This document shows positions 46,955 through 55,683 of a stretch of DNA of 64,000 nucleotides, in pieces (the stretch's first letter is position 1; each line of letters opens with the position of its first letter). Source of the stretch: Lentzea terrae (lineage in GTDB: Bacteria; Actinomycetota; Actinomycetes; Mycobacteriales; Pseudonocardiaceae); the NCBI RefSeq assembly GCF_003265345.1, contig NZ_QFWW01000030.1, positions 466,208-530,207 of the forward strand, given 5' to 3'. Position numbers and translations under genes: made by a program. The notes below the pieces were generated by a model. That model was not told the DNA's origin. It saw only the letters and a program-made list of their open reading frames with translations, and made no database searches.

Positions 46955-49197
46955 TGCGCGGGAGCCGCCTCAGCAGCCTCGGTGGCCTCGACGGCCTCCG
47001 GGGCGTCAGCCGGCTTGGCAGCGTCCTCGTCCGACACGACGACGAGGCTGATCTTGCCGCGCTGGTCGATGTCGGCGATCTCGACGCGGAGCTTGTCGCC
47101 GACCTTGACGACGTCCTCCACCTTCGCGATGCGCTTGCCGTTGCCCAGCTTCGAGATGTGGACGAGGCCGTCCTTGCCGGGCAGCAGCGAGACGAACGCG
47201 CCGAACGCGGCCGTCTTCACCACGGTGCCCAGGAAGCGCTCGCCGACCTTCGGCAGCTGCGGGTTCGCGATCGCGTTGATCATGCCGATCGCGGCCTCGG
47301 CCGAGGGGCCGTCCGCCGCACCGACGTAGATCGTGCCGTCGTCCTCGATGGAGATGTCGGCACCGGTCTGCTCGGTGATCGAGTTGATCATCTTGCCCTT
47401 CGGGCCGATGACCTCGCCGATCTTGTCGGTCGGGATCTTGACCGACGTGACGCGCGGCGCGAAGGCGCTCATCTCGTCCGGGTCGGAGATGGCCTCGGCC
47501 ATGACCTCCAGGATGGTGTAGCGCGCGTCGCGGGCCTGGCCCAGCGCCGCCGCCAGCACCTCGGACGGGATGCCGTCGAGCTTCGTGTCGAGCTGCAGCG
47601 CCGTCACGAACTCCTTGGTGCCCGCGACCTTGAAGTCCATGTCGCCGAACGCGTCCTCGGCACCGAGGATGTCGGTCAGCGCCACGTAGCGGGTCTCGCC
47701 GTCGACCTCGTCGGACACGAGGCCCATCGCGATGCCGGAGACCGGGGCCTTCAGCGGCACACCGGCGTTGAGCAGCGACAGCGTCGAGGCGCAGACCGAG
47801 CCCATGGACGTCGAGCCGTTGGAGCCGAGAGCCTCGGACACCTGGCGGATCGCGTACGGGAACTCGTCGCGCTTCGGGAGCACCGGCATCAGGGCGCGCT
47901 CGGCGAGCGCACCGTGGCCGATCTCGCGGCGCTTCGGCGAACCCACGCGGCCGGTCTCACCGGTCGAGTAGGGCGGGAAGTTGTAGTGGTGCAGGTAGCG
48001 CTTGTGCGTCTCGGGAGACAGCGAGTCGATCTGCTGCTCCATCCGCAGCATGTTCAGCGTGGTGACACCCAGGATCTGGGTCTCGCCGCGCTCGAACAGC
48101 GCCGAACCGTGCGTCCTCGGGATCACGGCCACCTCGGCACCGAGGTCGCGGATGTCCGTGAGGCCGCGGCCGTCGATGCGGACCTCGTCGCGCAGGATCC
48201 GCTGGCGGACGAGCTTCTTGGTCAGCGAGCGGAACGCGGCGCCGACCTCCTTCTCGCGGCCCTCGAACTGCTCGGCCAGCTTGTCCAGCGTGGCGGCCTT
48301 GATCTCGTCGAGCTTGTCCTCGCGCTCGTGCTTGCCCGCGATGGTCAGCGCCTGGGCGAGCTCGCCGGAAGCGGCCGACTCGACGGCCTCGAACGCGTCG
48401 GCCTGGTAGGCCGGGTACGTCGGGTACTCACCGGTCTCCTTGGCGGCGACCTGCGCGAGCTGCGCCTGCGCCTCGCAGAGGACCTTGATGAACGGCTTGG
48501 CGGCCTCGAGACCCGCGGCCACGACCTCCTCGGTGGGGGCGACGGCGCCCTCGCCGATCAGGTCGATCACGTTCTCGGTGGCCTCGGCCTCGACCATCAT
48601 GATCGCGACGTCGCCGGACTCGACGACACGACCCGCGACGACCATGTCGAACACGGCCTTCTCGAGCTGCTCGTGCGTCGGGAACGCCACCCACTGGCCC
48701 TCGATCAGCGCGACGCGGACGCCGCCGATCGGGCCGGAGAACGGCAGGCCGGCGAGCTGCGTGGACGCGGACGCGGCGTTGATGGCCACGACGTCGTACA
48801 GGTCGGCCGGGTTGAGGCTCATGACCGTGATGACGACCTGGATCTCGTTGCGCAGACCGTCCACGAAGGACGGGCGCAGCGGACGGTCGATCAGGCGGCA
48901 GGTGAGGATGGCGTCCGTGCTCGGACGGCCCTCACGCCGGAAGAACGAGCCGGGGATGCGACCCGCGGCGTACATGCGCTCCTCGACGTCCACCGTGAGG
49001 GGGAAGAAGTCGAAGTGCTCCTTGGGCTGCTTCGACGCCGTGGTGGCGGAGAGCAGCATCGTGTCGTCGTCCAGGTACGCGACCACGCTTCCGGCGGCCT
49101 GACGCGCGAGGCGCCCGGTCTCGAAGCGGATGGTGCGCGAGCCGAACTTGCCGTTGTCGATAACGGCAGTCGCCTCGTGGACCTCGATGTCCGTCAT
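46951..49197 (-). CDS. pnp: Polynucleotide phosphorylase / guanosine pentaphosphate synthetase I
   Basis: A 748-residue PNPase with two RNase PH domains (about 15-230 and 340-560), an intervening alpha domain, then KH (about 585-650: VTSVKIPTDKIGEVIGPKGK) and S1 (about 660-730: GTVVKTAAFGAFVSLLPGKDG). An Ala/Glu-rich tail ends the protein. It degrades RNA 3'-5' phosphorolytically, and in actinobacteria it also makes (p)ppGpp-related nucleotides. It lies downstream of rpsO, separated by a strong terminator and a structured leader, the arrangement used for its autoregulation in other bacteria. Start ATG 49197. Confidence 0.96.
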   Translation of the reverse strand: MTDIEVHEATAVIDNGKFGSRTIRFETGRLARQAAGSVVAYLDDDTMLLSATTASKQPKEHFDFFPLTVDVEERMYAAGRIPGSFFRREGRPSTDAILTCRLIDRPLRPSFVDGLRNEIQVVITVMSLNPADLYDVVAINAASASTQLAGLPFSGPIGGVRVALIEGQWVAFPTHEQLEKAVFDMVVAGRVVESGDVAIMMVEAEATENVIDLIGEGAVAPTEEVVAAGLEAAKPFIKVLCEAQAQLAQVAAKETGEYPTYPAYQADAFEAVESAASGELAQALTIAGKHEREDKLDEIKAATLDKLAEQFEGREKEVGAAFRSLTKKLVRQRILRDEVRIDGRGLTDIRDLGAEVAVIPRTHGSALFERGETQILGVTTLNMLRMEQQIDSLSPETHKRYLHHYNFPPYSTGETGRVGSPKRREIGHGALAERALMPVLPKRDEFPYAIRQVSEALGSNGSTSMGSVCASTLSLLNAGVPLKAPVSGIAMGLVSDEVDGETRYVALTDILGAEDAFGDMDFKVAGTKEFVTALQLDTKLDGIPSEVLAAALGQARDARYTILEVMAEAISDPDEMSAFAPRVTSVKIPTDKIGEVIGPKGKMINSITEQTGADISIEDDGTIYVGAADGPSAEAAIGMINAIANPQLPKVGERFLGTVVKTAAFGAFVSLLPGKDGLVHISKLGNGKRIAKVEDVVKVGDKLRVEIADIDQRGKISLVVVSDEDAAKPADAPEAVEATEAAEAAPAQ

Positions 49198-49209
49198 TTA
49201 CTTGTTACT

Positions 49210-49308
49210 CCTCGTCTTTTGGACACCGCAACACGCGTTCTGACGAGGCCGGTCTTCGATCGAAGTCTCCTGGGGCTCTTCCACCAGGAGGCCACTACCG
49301 AGGACCGG
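49210..49308 (-). promoter_or_regulatory. Structured 5' leader of pnp
   Basis: Three stems can be drawn. CCTCGTC (49210-49216) pairs with GACGAGG (49242-49248). An outer CCGGTC (49249-49254) pairs with GACCGG (49303-49308), enclosing CTCCTGG (49267-49273) with CCAGGAG (49284-49290). The palindrome CTTCGATCGAAG (49254-49265) competes with the outer stem. It precedes the pnp start directly. Such leaders in E. coli are cut by RNase III and then by PNPase for autocontrol; the same function here is inferred. Confidence 0.55.
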
Positions 49309-49384
49309 CGATAACTGCTTCGCGCGATGCGGGCCCTGTTCTTTTCCTCTTTGCAGCCGAGGATCTGTATACACCCGGCTGTGC

Positions 49385-49422
49385 GCCGAGGGGGAGTGAC
49401 CGGCCGGTCACTCCCCCTCGGC
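49385..49422 (-). terminator. 38-bp perfect palindrome: terminator/attenuator between rpsO and pnp
   Basis: The sequence from GCCGAGGGGGAGTGACCGG to its exact complement is one uninterrupted palindrome, starting 6 bp past the rpsO stop. Its stem of up to 17-19 bp is very stable. Read-through would give rpsO-pnp mRNA, as known in other bacteria. Confidence 0.8.
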
Positions 49423-49427
49423 AAGTA

Positions 49428-49697
49428 TCACCTGCGCAGACCGAGGCGCTGGATCAGCGCGCGGTAGCGGTTGATGTCCACCTTGGTCAGGTAGTTCAGC
49501 AGACGGCGGCGACGGCCGACCATCAGCAGAAGACCACGGCGGGAGTGGTGGTCGTGCTTGTGCTGCTTGAGGTGCTCCGTGAGGTCGGCGATGCGCTTGC
49601 TCAGCAGAGCCACCTGCGCCTCGGTCGAGCCGGTGTCGCTGTCGTGCAGACCGTACTCACCGAGGATGGACTTCTTCTGCTCCGTGGACAGTGCCAC
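49428..49697 (-). CDS. rpsO: 30S ribosomal protein uS15
   Basis: An 89-residue, helical, basic protein with the S15 signature (KKSILGEYGLHDSDTGSTEAQVALL, then LTEHLKQHKHDHHSRRGLL and VGRRRRLLNYL, in sections). It binds 16S rRNA helices 20-22 and nucleates the platform. GTG start 49697. It is followed by the terminator and pnp. The 127 bp upstream hold no other gene and probably its promoter. Confidence 0.97.
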   Translation of the reverse strand: MALSTEQKKSILGEYGLHDSDTGSTEAQVALLSKRIADLTEHLKQHKHDHHSRRGLLLMVGRRRRLLNYLTKVDINRYRALIQRLGLRR

Positions 49698-49824
49698 TAG
49701 GTACTTCTCCTACTTGTTCAGGTCCGTGCGGCCCCACGCCCGCCGAATTGCTGGCCGGGGTAGCCGGTACTGGCCGCCACGGACCGCAGCCAGACCCAAC
49801 TGCGAAGGCTATCAGGCACGCTGC

Positions 49825-50271
49825 TCAGCGGCGCGCTGACGTGCGCAACCCCACCCGTGCGACGGGGGTGTAGACGCCGTCGGCGCTGCTCACGAGCACC
49901 GCTTCGGACGGTTGCCACGGGCTGCTCAGGAAGGCCGGCATCGGCTGACCCCGGTACCCGTACGCCACCGTCAGGTGCGCTTTCCAATTGTCGTTCGCAC
50001 CCGCTGCCCGTGCCAACTGATTTAAATCGCCGTGAATTCCCGCCCACAGGATCGTGCCGCGGAAGTCGCCGAAGTCCTTGAGCCGGATTTCCGGCACTTC
50101 ATGGCCTTCGAGGGCTTTGAAGCGTTCCTCATCAGCGGTTTCGCCGTGGAAGCACAACGTGATGTGCCACTTCTCGGGCTTCGTCCACTCGAGGTCTTCC
50201 GCGCGGTCCAGCACCGCTTCGAGCTCGTCGACCACGTGCTGGGGCGGGAAGAGGGCGGTGAACAACTTCAA
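49825..50271 (-). CDS. thpR: RNA 2',3'-cyclic phosphodiesterase (2H family, ThpR)
   Basis: A 148-residue 2H phosphoesterase with the two HxT/S motifs HITL (about 37) and HLTV (about 99). It opens cyclic phosphates of RNA ends or tRNA splicing intermediates; the natural role in bacteria is unclear. It is shorter than the usual 175-190 residues because the C-terminal part is brief. It overlaps the upstream XRE-type gene by 4 bp. Confidence 0.85.
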   Translation of the reverse strand: MKLFTALFPPQHVVDELEAVLDRAEDLEWTKPEKWHITLCFHGETADEERFKALEGHEVPEIRLKDFGDFRGTILWAGIHGDLNQLARAAGANDNWKAHLTVAYGYRGQPMPAFLSSPWQPSEAVLVSSADGVYTPVARVGLRTSARR

Positions 50272-50747
50272 CGGGTGGCAGCCCGGATGGCGCGGCGGAA
50301 CAGTTCGGCGATCGCCGGGAACTCCTCGTGCAGCAGGTCGGCCGCCTGCTGGAGCTCGGTGCGGTCGGCGATCCGGCGCAGCACCGGGTACGCGATGCTC
50401 TCGTCGCCGTTGACCGGCAGCGAGTCGCGGGACACCGTCGGCTTGGACTCGCGCACGTCGTCGAGCGCCCGCTGCAACGCCTCCGGCGCACCGGTCGCCA
50501 CGTCCGGCGTGAGCACCTTGCGCTCCAGCATGATCATCCGGGCGAGCACGGCCGGGTTGCCGATCTTGGCCCGGCGGCCGCTCATCACCTGGCTGAGCAT
50601 CGGCGCGCTGATCCCCAGCACATCCGCGAGCTGGGCCTGGGACACGTTGAAGGCCACGACCAACCGGCGCACTCGGTCACCCAAAGGCTCCCCGTACCAC
50701 TCCCGCTGAAGCGCGAGATTGCGCTGAACGATCTTGTGGTCCTCCAC
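50268..50747 (-). CDS. XRE-family helix-turn-helix protein
   Basis: A 159-residue protein with an XRE HTH at about 18-65 (LGDRVRRLVVAFNVSQAQLADVLGISAPMLSQVMSG, with the recognition helix SAPMLSQVMSGRR). An acidic middle follows, then a helical C-terminus (115-159) with a DLLHEEFPAIAELFRRAI segment. It is coupled to thpR by a 4-bp overlap. A toxin-antitoxin partner is not evident. The target genes are unknown. Confidence 0.82.
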   Translation of the reverse strand: MEDHKIVQRNLALQREWYGEPLGDRVRRLVVAFNVSQAQLADVLGISAPMLSQVMSGRRAKIGNPAVLARMIMLERKVLTPDVATGAPEALQRALDDVRESKPTVSRDSLPVNGDESIAYPVLRRIADRTELQQAADLLHEEFPAIAELFRRAIRAATR

Positions 50748-50832
50748 CTCGACCTCTCCTGTAGCCCCGCACTCCGACCCGCATCCTGCCAGGCTGTGGA
50801 CTTTCCCATGCCCACTTCACCGGATCTGACGG

Positions 50833-51765
50833 TCACGACTCGGTCAGCAGTTCCCTCGTCCGGTCCACATCTCGATGCATTTGTTCGAGAAGGGCCTCGA
50901 CGGAGTCGAACTTCACCATCTCGCGCAGCCGGTCGACGAAGTCCACCGCGACCCGCTGCCCGTAGTAGTCCTCGTCCACGTCCAGCACGAACGCCTCGAC
51001 CCGCCGCTCCCGCCCGGAGAACGTCGGGTTCGTCCCCACGCTCACCGCGGCCTTGAGCTTCTTGCCCTTGGCGTCGGTGAACCAGCAGGCATAAATGCCG
51101 TCAGCCGGCACAGCCGCGAACTTCGGCGTCGACAGGTTGGCGGTCGGGAACCCCAGGTCCTTGCCGCGCCCGTCGCCCTTGACGACGATCCCCTCGAGCC
51201 GGTGCGGCTTGCCCAGCGCCTCGGCCGCCGCTTTGACGTCGCCGGCGTCGATGCACGCCCGGACGTAGGTCGACGAGTAGGTCACCTCGTCAGCGGACAC
51301 CAGATCAGCCCCCTCGGTCACGAATCCGAACCGCTGCCCGAGCCGGCGCAGCAGCTCGACGTTACCCGCGGCCTTGTGCCCGAAGGTGAAGTTCTCACCC
51401 ACCACGACGGCCGCCGCGTGCAGCTTCTCGACGAGCACCTCGTGCACGAACTCGTCGGCGGGCATCCTGCTGGTCTCGAGGCTGAACGGCACCACGACGA
51501 AGTGGTCGACGCCGAGCTCCTCGACCAGCTCTGCCCGCCGCCGCAACGTGGTGAGCTGCGCGGGATGACTCCCCGGCCGCACCACCTCGGACGGATGAGG
51601 GTCGAAGGTCATCAGCACGCTCGGCAGCCCGCGCTGCTCCGCGAGAGCCACGGCCCGGCCGATGAGGGCCTGATGGCCTTTGTGGACACCGTCGAACACG
51701 CCGATGGTCACGACGCAGCGGCCCCAGCCGCCGGGAAGGTGATCTAGTCCGCGCCAGCGTTGCAC
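50833..51765 (-). CDS. ribF: Bifunctional riboflavin kinase/FAD synthetase
   Basis: A 310-residue enzyme. The N-terminal FMN adenylyltransferase has TIGVFDGVHKGH (nucleotidyltransferase HxGH), and the C-terminal riboflavin kinase domain (about 180-305) has GRGKDLGFPTANL. It converts riboflavin to FMN and FAD. The GTG at 51765 is chosen because a -10 TAGGCT (complement of 51773-51778) lies 7 nt upstream and the family starts here; a longer upstream frame is antisense to truB's 3' part. Between truB and rpsO as in mycobacteria. Confidence 0.94.
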   Translation of the reverse strand: MQRWRGLDHLPGGWGRCVVTIGVFDGVHKGHQALIGRAVALAEQRGLPSVLMTFDPHPSEVVRPGSHPAQLTTLRRRAELVEELGVDHFVVVPFSLETSRMPADEFVHEVLVEKLHAAAVVVGENFTFGHKAAGNVELLRRLGQRFGFVTEGADLVSADEVTYSSTYVRACIDAGDVKAAAEALGKPHRLEGIVVKGDGRGKDLGFPTANLSTPKFAAVPADGIYACWFTDAKGKKLKAAVSVGTNPTFSGRERRVEAFVLDVDEDYYGQRVAVDFVDRLREMVKFDSVEALLEQMHRDVDRTRELLTES

Positions 51766-51772
51766 GGTGATC

Positions 51773-51778
51773 AGCCTA
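51773..51778 (-). promoter_or_regulatory. -10 box of leaderless ribF transcript
   Basis: Reads TAGGCT on the minus strand, 7 nt before the ribF GTG at 51765, with no Shine-Dalgarno between. Confidence 0.45.
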
Positions 51779-51839
51779 CGACTCGGGACGGCGCCACGTC
51801 CGCCCACCGTCCTGTGACGTCCAGCCGCGACACGTGGCC

Positions 51840-52727
51840 TCAGCCTGCCGGGCTCAGCACCACCACGGGCTTGGCCACGTCGCCCTCGTCCTTGGCCAGC
51901 GCGATGACGTGCCCATCCGGCCCGAACACGCCGTAAGTGCCCTCGATTCCGCCCGCGCGCAACCGCTGCCCGTGCGAGAGCGCCGATGCCTCCCGCGGGT
52001 CGATCTCGCGGCGCGGGAACGCCGTGGTCACCGCGGCATCCAGGTCCAGCGACAGGCCGGGGGTCTCCTCCAGCTGCGCGAGCGTCTTGGCCACGCGCAG
52101 GTCGAACGGACCGACCCTGGTGCGCCGCAACGCACCCAGGTGCCCTCCGACGCCCAGCGCAACACCGAGGTCGCGGGCCAACGCGCGCACGTAGGTGCCG
52201 GACGAGCACTCGACCATCACGTCGAGCAGGACCGTCTTGTCCTCACGGCGCGTGAACAGCACGTCGAACCGATGCACGGTCACGGGTCGTGCCGGGATCT
52301 CGACCTGCTCACCCGCACGCACCCGCGCGTAGGCGCGCTTGCCGTCGATCTTCACCGCGGACACGGCCGACGGCACCTGCTGGATCGGCCCGGTCAGCTT
52401 CGCCACCTCGGCCGCGATCGCGTCGTCCTGAACGTCCGATGCGTCCACAGTGGACAGAACCTCGCCCTCGGCGTCGTCCGTGGTGGTGGCCGCGCCGAGC
52501 ACGATCGTCGCGAGGTAGGCCTTGCTGTCGAGCGCGAGGTGGCCGAGCAGCTTCGTCGCACGTTCGATGCCGAGCACGAGCACGCCGGTCGCCATCGGGT
52601 CCAACGTGCCGGCGTGCCCGACCTTGCGGGTGCCGAGAATCCTGCGCACACGCGCCACTACGTCGTGCGAGGTCATGCCGTCCGGCTTGTCGACGACGAC
52701 CAGGCCCGGTGCAACAGAGGGTTTCAC
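51840..52727 (-). CDS. truB: tRNA pseudouridine(55) synthase TruB
   Basis: A 295-residue enzyme making pseudouridine 55 in the T-arm of tRNAs. The catalytic Asp43 is in GHAGTLDPMATGVL, with the VDKPDGMTSHDVV N-terminus, SSGTYVRALARDLG and a C-terminal PUA-like end. GTG 52727 begins just ahead of SVAPGLVVVDKP. Upstream is the 153-bp cruciform, then the MFS gene. Downstream, ribF starts 74 bp away on its own promoter. Confidence 0.94.
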   Translation of the reverse strand: MKPSVAPGLVVVDKPDGMTSHDVVARVRRILGTRKVGHAGTLDPMATGVLVLGIERATKLLGHLALDSKAYLATIVLGAATTTDDAEGEVLSTVDASDVQDDAIAAEVAKLTGPIQQVPSAVSAVKIDGKRAYARVRAGEQVEIPARPVTVHRFDVLFTRREDKTVLLDVMVECSSGTYVRALARDLGVALGVGGHLGALRRTRVGPFDLRVAKTLAQLEETPGLSLDLDAAVTTAFPRREIDPREASALSHGQRLRAGGIEGTYGVFGPDGHVIALAKDEGDVAKPVVVLSPAG

Positions 52728-52746
52728 GGCGGGAAATGGTAATGCG

Positions 52747-52899
52747 CTGACCGCAGCCCTTACCGGTCGCCTTCGACTCTCAGTGGGACACCTCACGGCA
52801 CCGGCCCCGCGCCCCCATATGCCCGATATGAGGACGCGGGGCCGGCACCGTGATGCGTCCGCCTGAAAGCCGAACGCGCGCGACAAGGGCTGCGGTCAG
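52747..52899. repeat. 153-bp imperfect inverted repeat (long hairpin/cruciform)
   Basis: Arms 52747-52820 and 52826-52899 are reverse complements at 59 of 74 positions by hand alignment, around a 5-nt centre. The outer 15 bp (CTGACCGCAGCCCTT) and the block CGGCCCCGCG are perfect. Read in the phase CTG-ACC-GCA, both arms encode similar peptides (LTAAL..R.RLS.G..T.PAPRPH). It fills the gap between the MFS stop and the truB start. It could be a MITE-like or REP-like element or a very long terminator. Confidence 0.8.
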
Positions 52900-52903
52900 C
52901 CCA

Positions 52904-54229
52904 TTAAGCGACGCGCAGAGCGTCCCAACGCCGACGCCGCAACTGCACCGGCACCGTCTCGCCCCGCTCCTCGGCCGCGAACACGGCCGCACGCGCGTGC
53001 CGCCACCACACGAGCATCCGCCAGCCGCCGAACGCCAGCACGAGCACGCAGAAGCTGAACGCGACCCGGAACGCCGACTGCGGCGTCATGACGTTCTCGA
53101 GCAGGTCCAGCAGCACGCCGACACCCAGCGCCGCCACGGTGACCGCGAGGAAGCCGCCGACGTTGACCAGGCCGCTCGCGGTGGACTGGCGGTGTGACGG
53201 GTTGTAGTCGCGGGCCAGCGCGAACGCGACGCCCGAGATCGGCCCGCCCACGGTCAGCACGAGGAACACGACGGCGATGACCGGCACCGGCACGTGACCG
53301 CCCGGCCACAGCAGCAACACGGCCCACCCGGTGAACGCGAACGCCAGGAACCAGACCGCGATCGGCATGCGCCATTCGGGGTTGCGAGAGAACAACGCGC
53401 CAACGATCGGACTCGACACGATCGCGCCGATGACAAGCAGTCCGAGCGTGGACGACGCCGCCTTGGCCGACATGCCCTGCGCCTGCACGAGGTACGGGTA
53501 CCCCCACAGCAGGCCGAGCACGGCCGGCGTCGACATGGTGCTGAAGTGCGCCCAGAACCCGAGCCGGGTGCCCGGTACGCGCCACGCCTGCCGCACCTTC
53601 GGCCAGATCTGCTTGAGCGGCACGGGTTCCGGCTTCGGCGCGGTGAAGTCGCGCGGCACGTCGCTCACGCGCAGGAACGCGACGGCCGAGTAGAGCGCCG
53701 TGACACCACCCGCGATGAGGAACGCCCAGGTCCAGCCGATCGAGCCGAGCATGAGCGTCAACGGCACCGTGGCGACGAGGTTGCCGACACCGCCCAACGC
53801 GGCCGTCACCGCGACCACGAGCGAGTACTGGCGCGGCGGGAAGTGCGCCGCGACGATCCGGATCACGCTGATGAACGTCATCGCGTCACCCATGCCGAGC
53901 ACGGCGCGCGCCACGAGCCCGAGCCCGTACGAGTCGGCGACGGCGAAGATGAGTTGTCCCGTGCCCATGAGCAGCGCGGCGACGGTGAGGATCTTGCGCG
54001 GACCGAACCGGTCCACGAGCAGACCGGTGGGGATCTGCATGAAGGCGTAGACACCGACCTGCAGCACGGTGAACACACCGAGCTGCGCGGGTCCGAGCCC
54101 GAACCGCTCACTCGCCTCCAGCCCGGCCACGCCGAGCGTGGTGCGGTGGAAGACGGCGGCGAAGTAGACGAAGACGGCGGTGGTCCAGATCAGCCACGAG
54201 GTTCGGGTGGCGCGATCGACCGACGGCAA
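52904..54229 (-). CDS. Major facilitator superfamily transporter
   Basis: A 441-residue MFS protein with 12 predicted helices. The signature in loop 2-3 reads TGLLVDRFGPRKI (GxLxDRxGxRR form), and the loop 8-9 has GALFSRNPEWR. The N-terminus resembles NarK/GudP-like anion or sugar-acid carriers (FHRTTLGVAGLEASERFGL). The substrate is unknown. It stands between dinF and truB; in mycobacteria this place holds other genes. Its 3' end is 5 bp from the large inverted repeat. Confidence 0.88.
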   Translation of the reverse strand: MPSVDRATRTSWLIWTTAVFVYFAAVFHRTTLGVAGLEASERFGLGPAQLGVFTVLQVGVYAFMQIPTGLLVDRFGPRKILTVAALLMGTGQLIFAVADSYGLGLVARAVLGMGDAMTFISVIRIVAAHFPPRQYSLVVAVTAALGGVGNLVATVPLTLMLGSIGWTWAFLIAGGVTALYSAVAFLRVSDVPRDFTAPKPEPVPLKQIWPKVRQAWRVPGTRLGFWAHFSTMSTPAVLGLLWGYPYLVQAQGMSAKAASSTLGLLVIGAIVSSPIVGALFSRNPEWRMPIAVWFLAFAFTGWAVLLLWPGGHVPVPVIAVVFLVLTVGGPISGVAFALARDYNPSHRQSTASGLVNVGGFLAVTVAALGVGVLLDLLENVMTPQSAFRVAFSFCVLVLAFGGWRMLVWWRHARAAVFAAEERGETVPVQLRRRRWDALRVA

Positions 54230-54338
54230 GACGGCACTCTCCCAGGTCGGAGGCGGGCAGACATTAGTTACATCGCCTAAACAACCTTCTTGGTAACGAT
54301 TTCATGCCGTGAGGTCGGACACAGCGCCCGATCGGGGG

Positions 54339-55640
54339 TCAGCGGACCGCGCCTTCCACCGCCCACTCCCCCGACTTGGTCCGCCAGAGGACCGCCACCA
54401 GTCGCAGCACCATGAACGCCGACAGCCCGGTCCAGATCCCGGCCAGTCCCCATCCGAACGCGTACGAGGCCCACACCAGCGGCAGGAACCCGACCACCGC
54501 CGACCCGAGCGTCGCCGTTCGCATGAACTTCACGTCGCCCGCGCCCAGCAACACCCCGTCCAACGCGAACACCACGCCCGCGATCGGTTGCAGCGCAACG
54601 AAGAACCACCACGCGTTCGGAATTTCGCTCAGCACACCCGCATCGGTCGTGAACGCCTTCGGCAGGATGCCCGCCAACGCGGCGAACACGACCCCGAGCC
54701 CGATGCCGAACACCAGCCCGTACCGCGTGACCTGCCACGCGAGCTTTTCCGCCTGCTTGCGCTTCGACGCACCCAGTGCCGCGCCCACGAGTGACTGCGC
54801 GGCAATCGCCAGTGAGTCGAGTACGAGCGCGAGGAACGTCCACAGCTGCAACACGACCTGATGCGCACCCACGGCCGCGATGGACGTTCGGGCAGCCACC
54901 GAAGCCGCACTGATGAAGCACGCCTGGAACGCCAGGCTGCGCAACACCAGATCACGCCCCATGCCAAGCTGCGCGCGCATGGCACCCCAATGCGGCGTGA
55001 GCGGCACCTTCTCGCTGATGAGCGCCTTGAAGAAGAGCCCGGCCGCGAGCAGCTGCGCGACCACGTTGGCGATGGCCGAACCCTCAAGCCCCCAGCCCGC
55101 GCCATAGACGAGCGCGGGACACAGCACCGCGCTGATCCCGTTGCCGACCAAGATGTATTTGAGTGGCCGCTTGGTGTCCTGAACGCCGCGCATCCACCCG
55201 TTGCCGGCCATCGTGACGAGGATGAACGGCGCCCCGAACAACGCGATGCGCACCCACTCCACCGCCGCGTCAGCCACGGCCCCGGCACCTGCAAGCAGTT
55301 CGGTCAGCGGCCGCGCGAACAACTGCCCGAGCACCACCACGAGCACTCCGGCCGCCAGCGCCAGCCACGTGGCCTGAACGCCTTCCTCCACGGCCTCGCG
55401 ACGCCTGCCCGCGCCGTGCAGACGCGCCGTGCGTGCCGTCGTGCCGTACGAGAGGAACGTCAGCTGCGTCGACACCTGCGTCAGCAACACCCCGCCGAGC
55501 GCCAGGCCGGCCAACGGCAGCGCCCCGAGATGCCCGACCACCGCCGTGTCGACGAGCACGTACAACGGCTCGGCCGCCAGCACCCCCAGTGCCGGCACGG
55601 CCAGCCCGATGACCCGCCGCGCGGGAACCCGATCCTCCAC
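54339..55640 (-). CDS. dinF: MATE-family efflux transporter (DinF type)
   Basis: A 433-residue multidrug/oligosaccharide-lipid/polysaccharide exporter with 12 helices and the DinF-subgroup N-terminus (VIGLAVPALGVLAAEPLYVLVDTAVVGHLG, in part PLYVLVDTAVVGHLG). It exports cationic or toxic compounds using ion gradients. The nrnA-rbfA neighbourhood equals mycobacterial Rv2836c-Rv2839c. Start ATG 55640; the sigma-factor gene ends 44 bp upstream in the same direction. Confidence 0.92.
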   Translation of the reverse strand: MEDRVPARRVIGLAVPALGVLAAEPLYVLVDTAVVGHLGALPLAGLALGGVLLTQVSTQLTFLSYGTTARTARLHGAGRRREAVEEGVQATWLALAAGVLVVVLGQLFARPLTELLAGAGAVADAAVEWVRIALFGAPFILVTMAGNGWMRGVQDTKRPLKYILVGNGISAVLCPALVYGAGWGLEGSAIANVVAQLLAAGLFFKALISEKVPLTPHWGAMRAQLGMGRDLVLRSLAFQACFISAASVAARTSIAAVGAHQVVLQLWTFLALVLDSLAIAAQSLVGAALGASKRKQAEKLAWQVTRYGLVFGIGLGVVFAALAGILPKAFTTDAGVLSEIPNAWWFFVALQPIAGVVFALDGVLLGAGDVKFMRTATLGSAVVGFLPLVWASYAFGWGLAGIWTGLSAFMVLRLVAVLWRTKSGEWAVEGAVR

Positions 55641-55683
55641 GTCTCGAACCTAGGTGGTCAGGCGCGTTTCCGGCCGGTGACCC

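Noticed and set aside
46918..49314. 798-codon plus-strand frame opposite pnp and pepR
   Set aside because: Shadow of strongly conserved genes; composition (Asp/Arg/Leu/Val repeats) is that of reverse-complemented codons.
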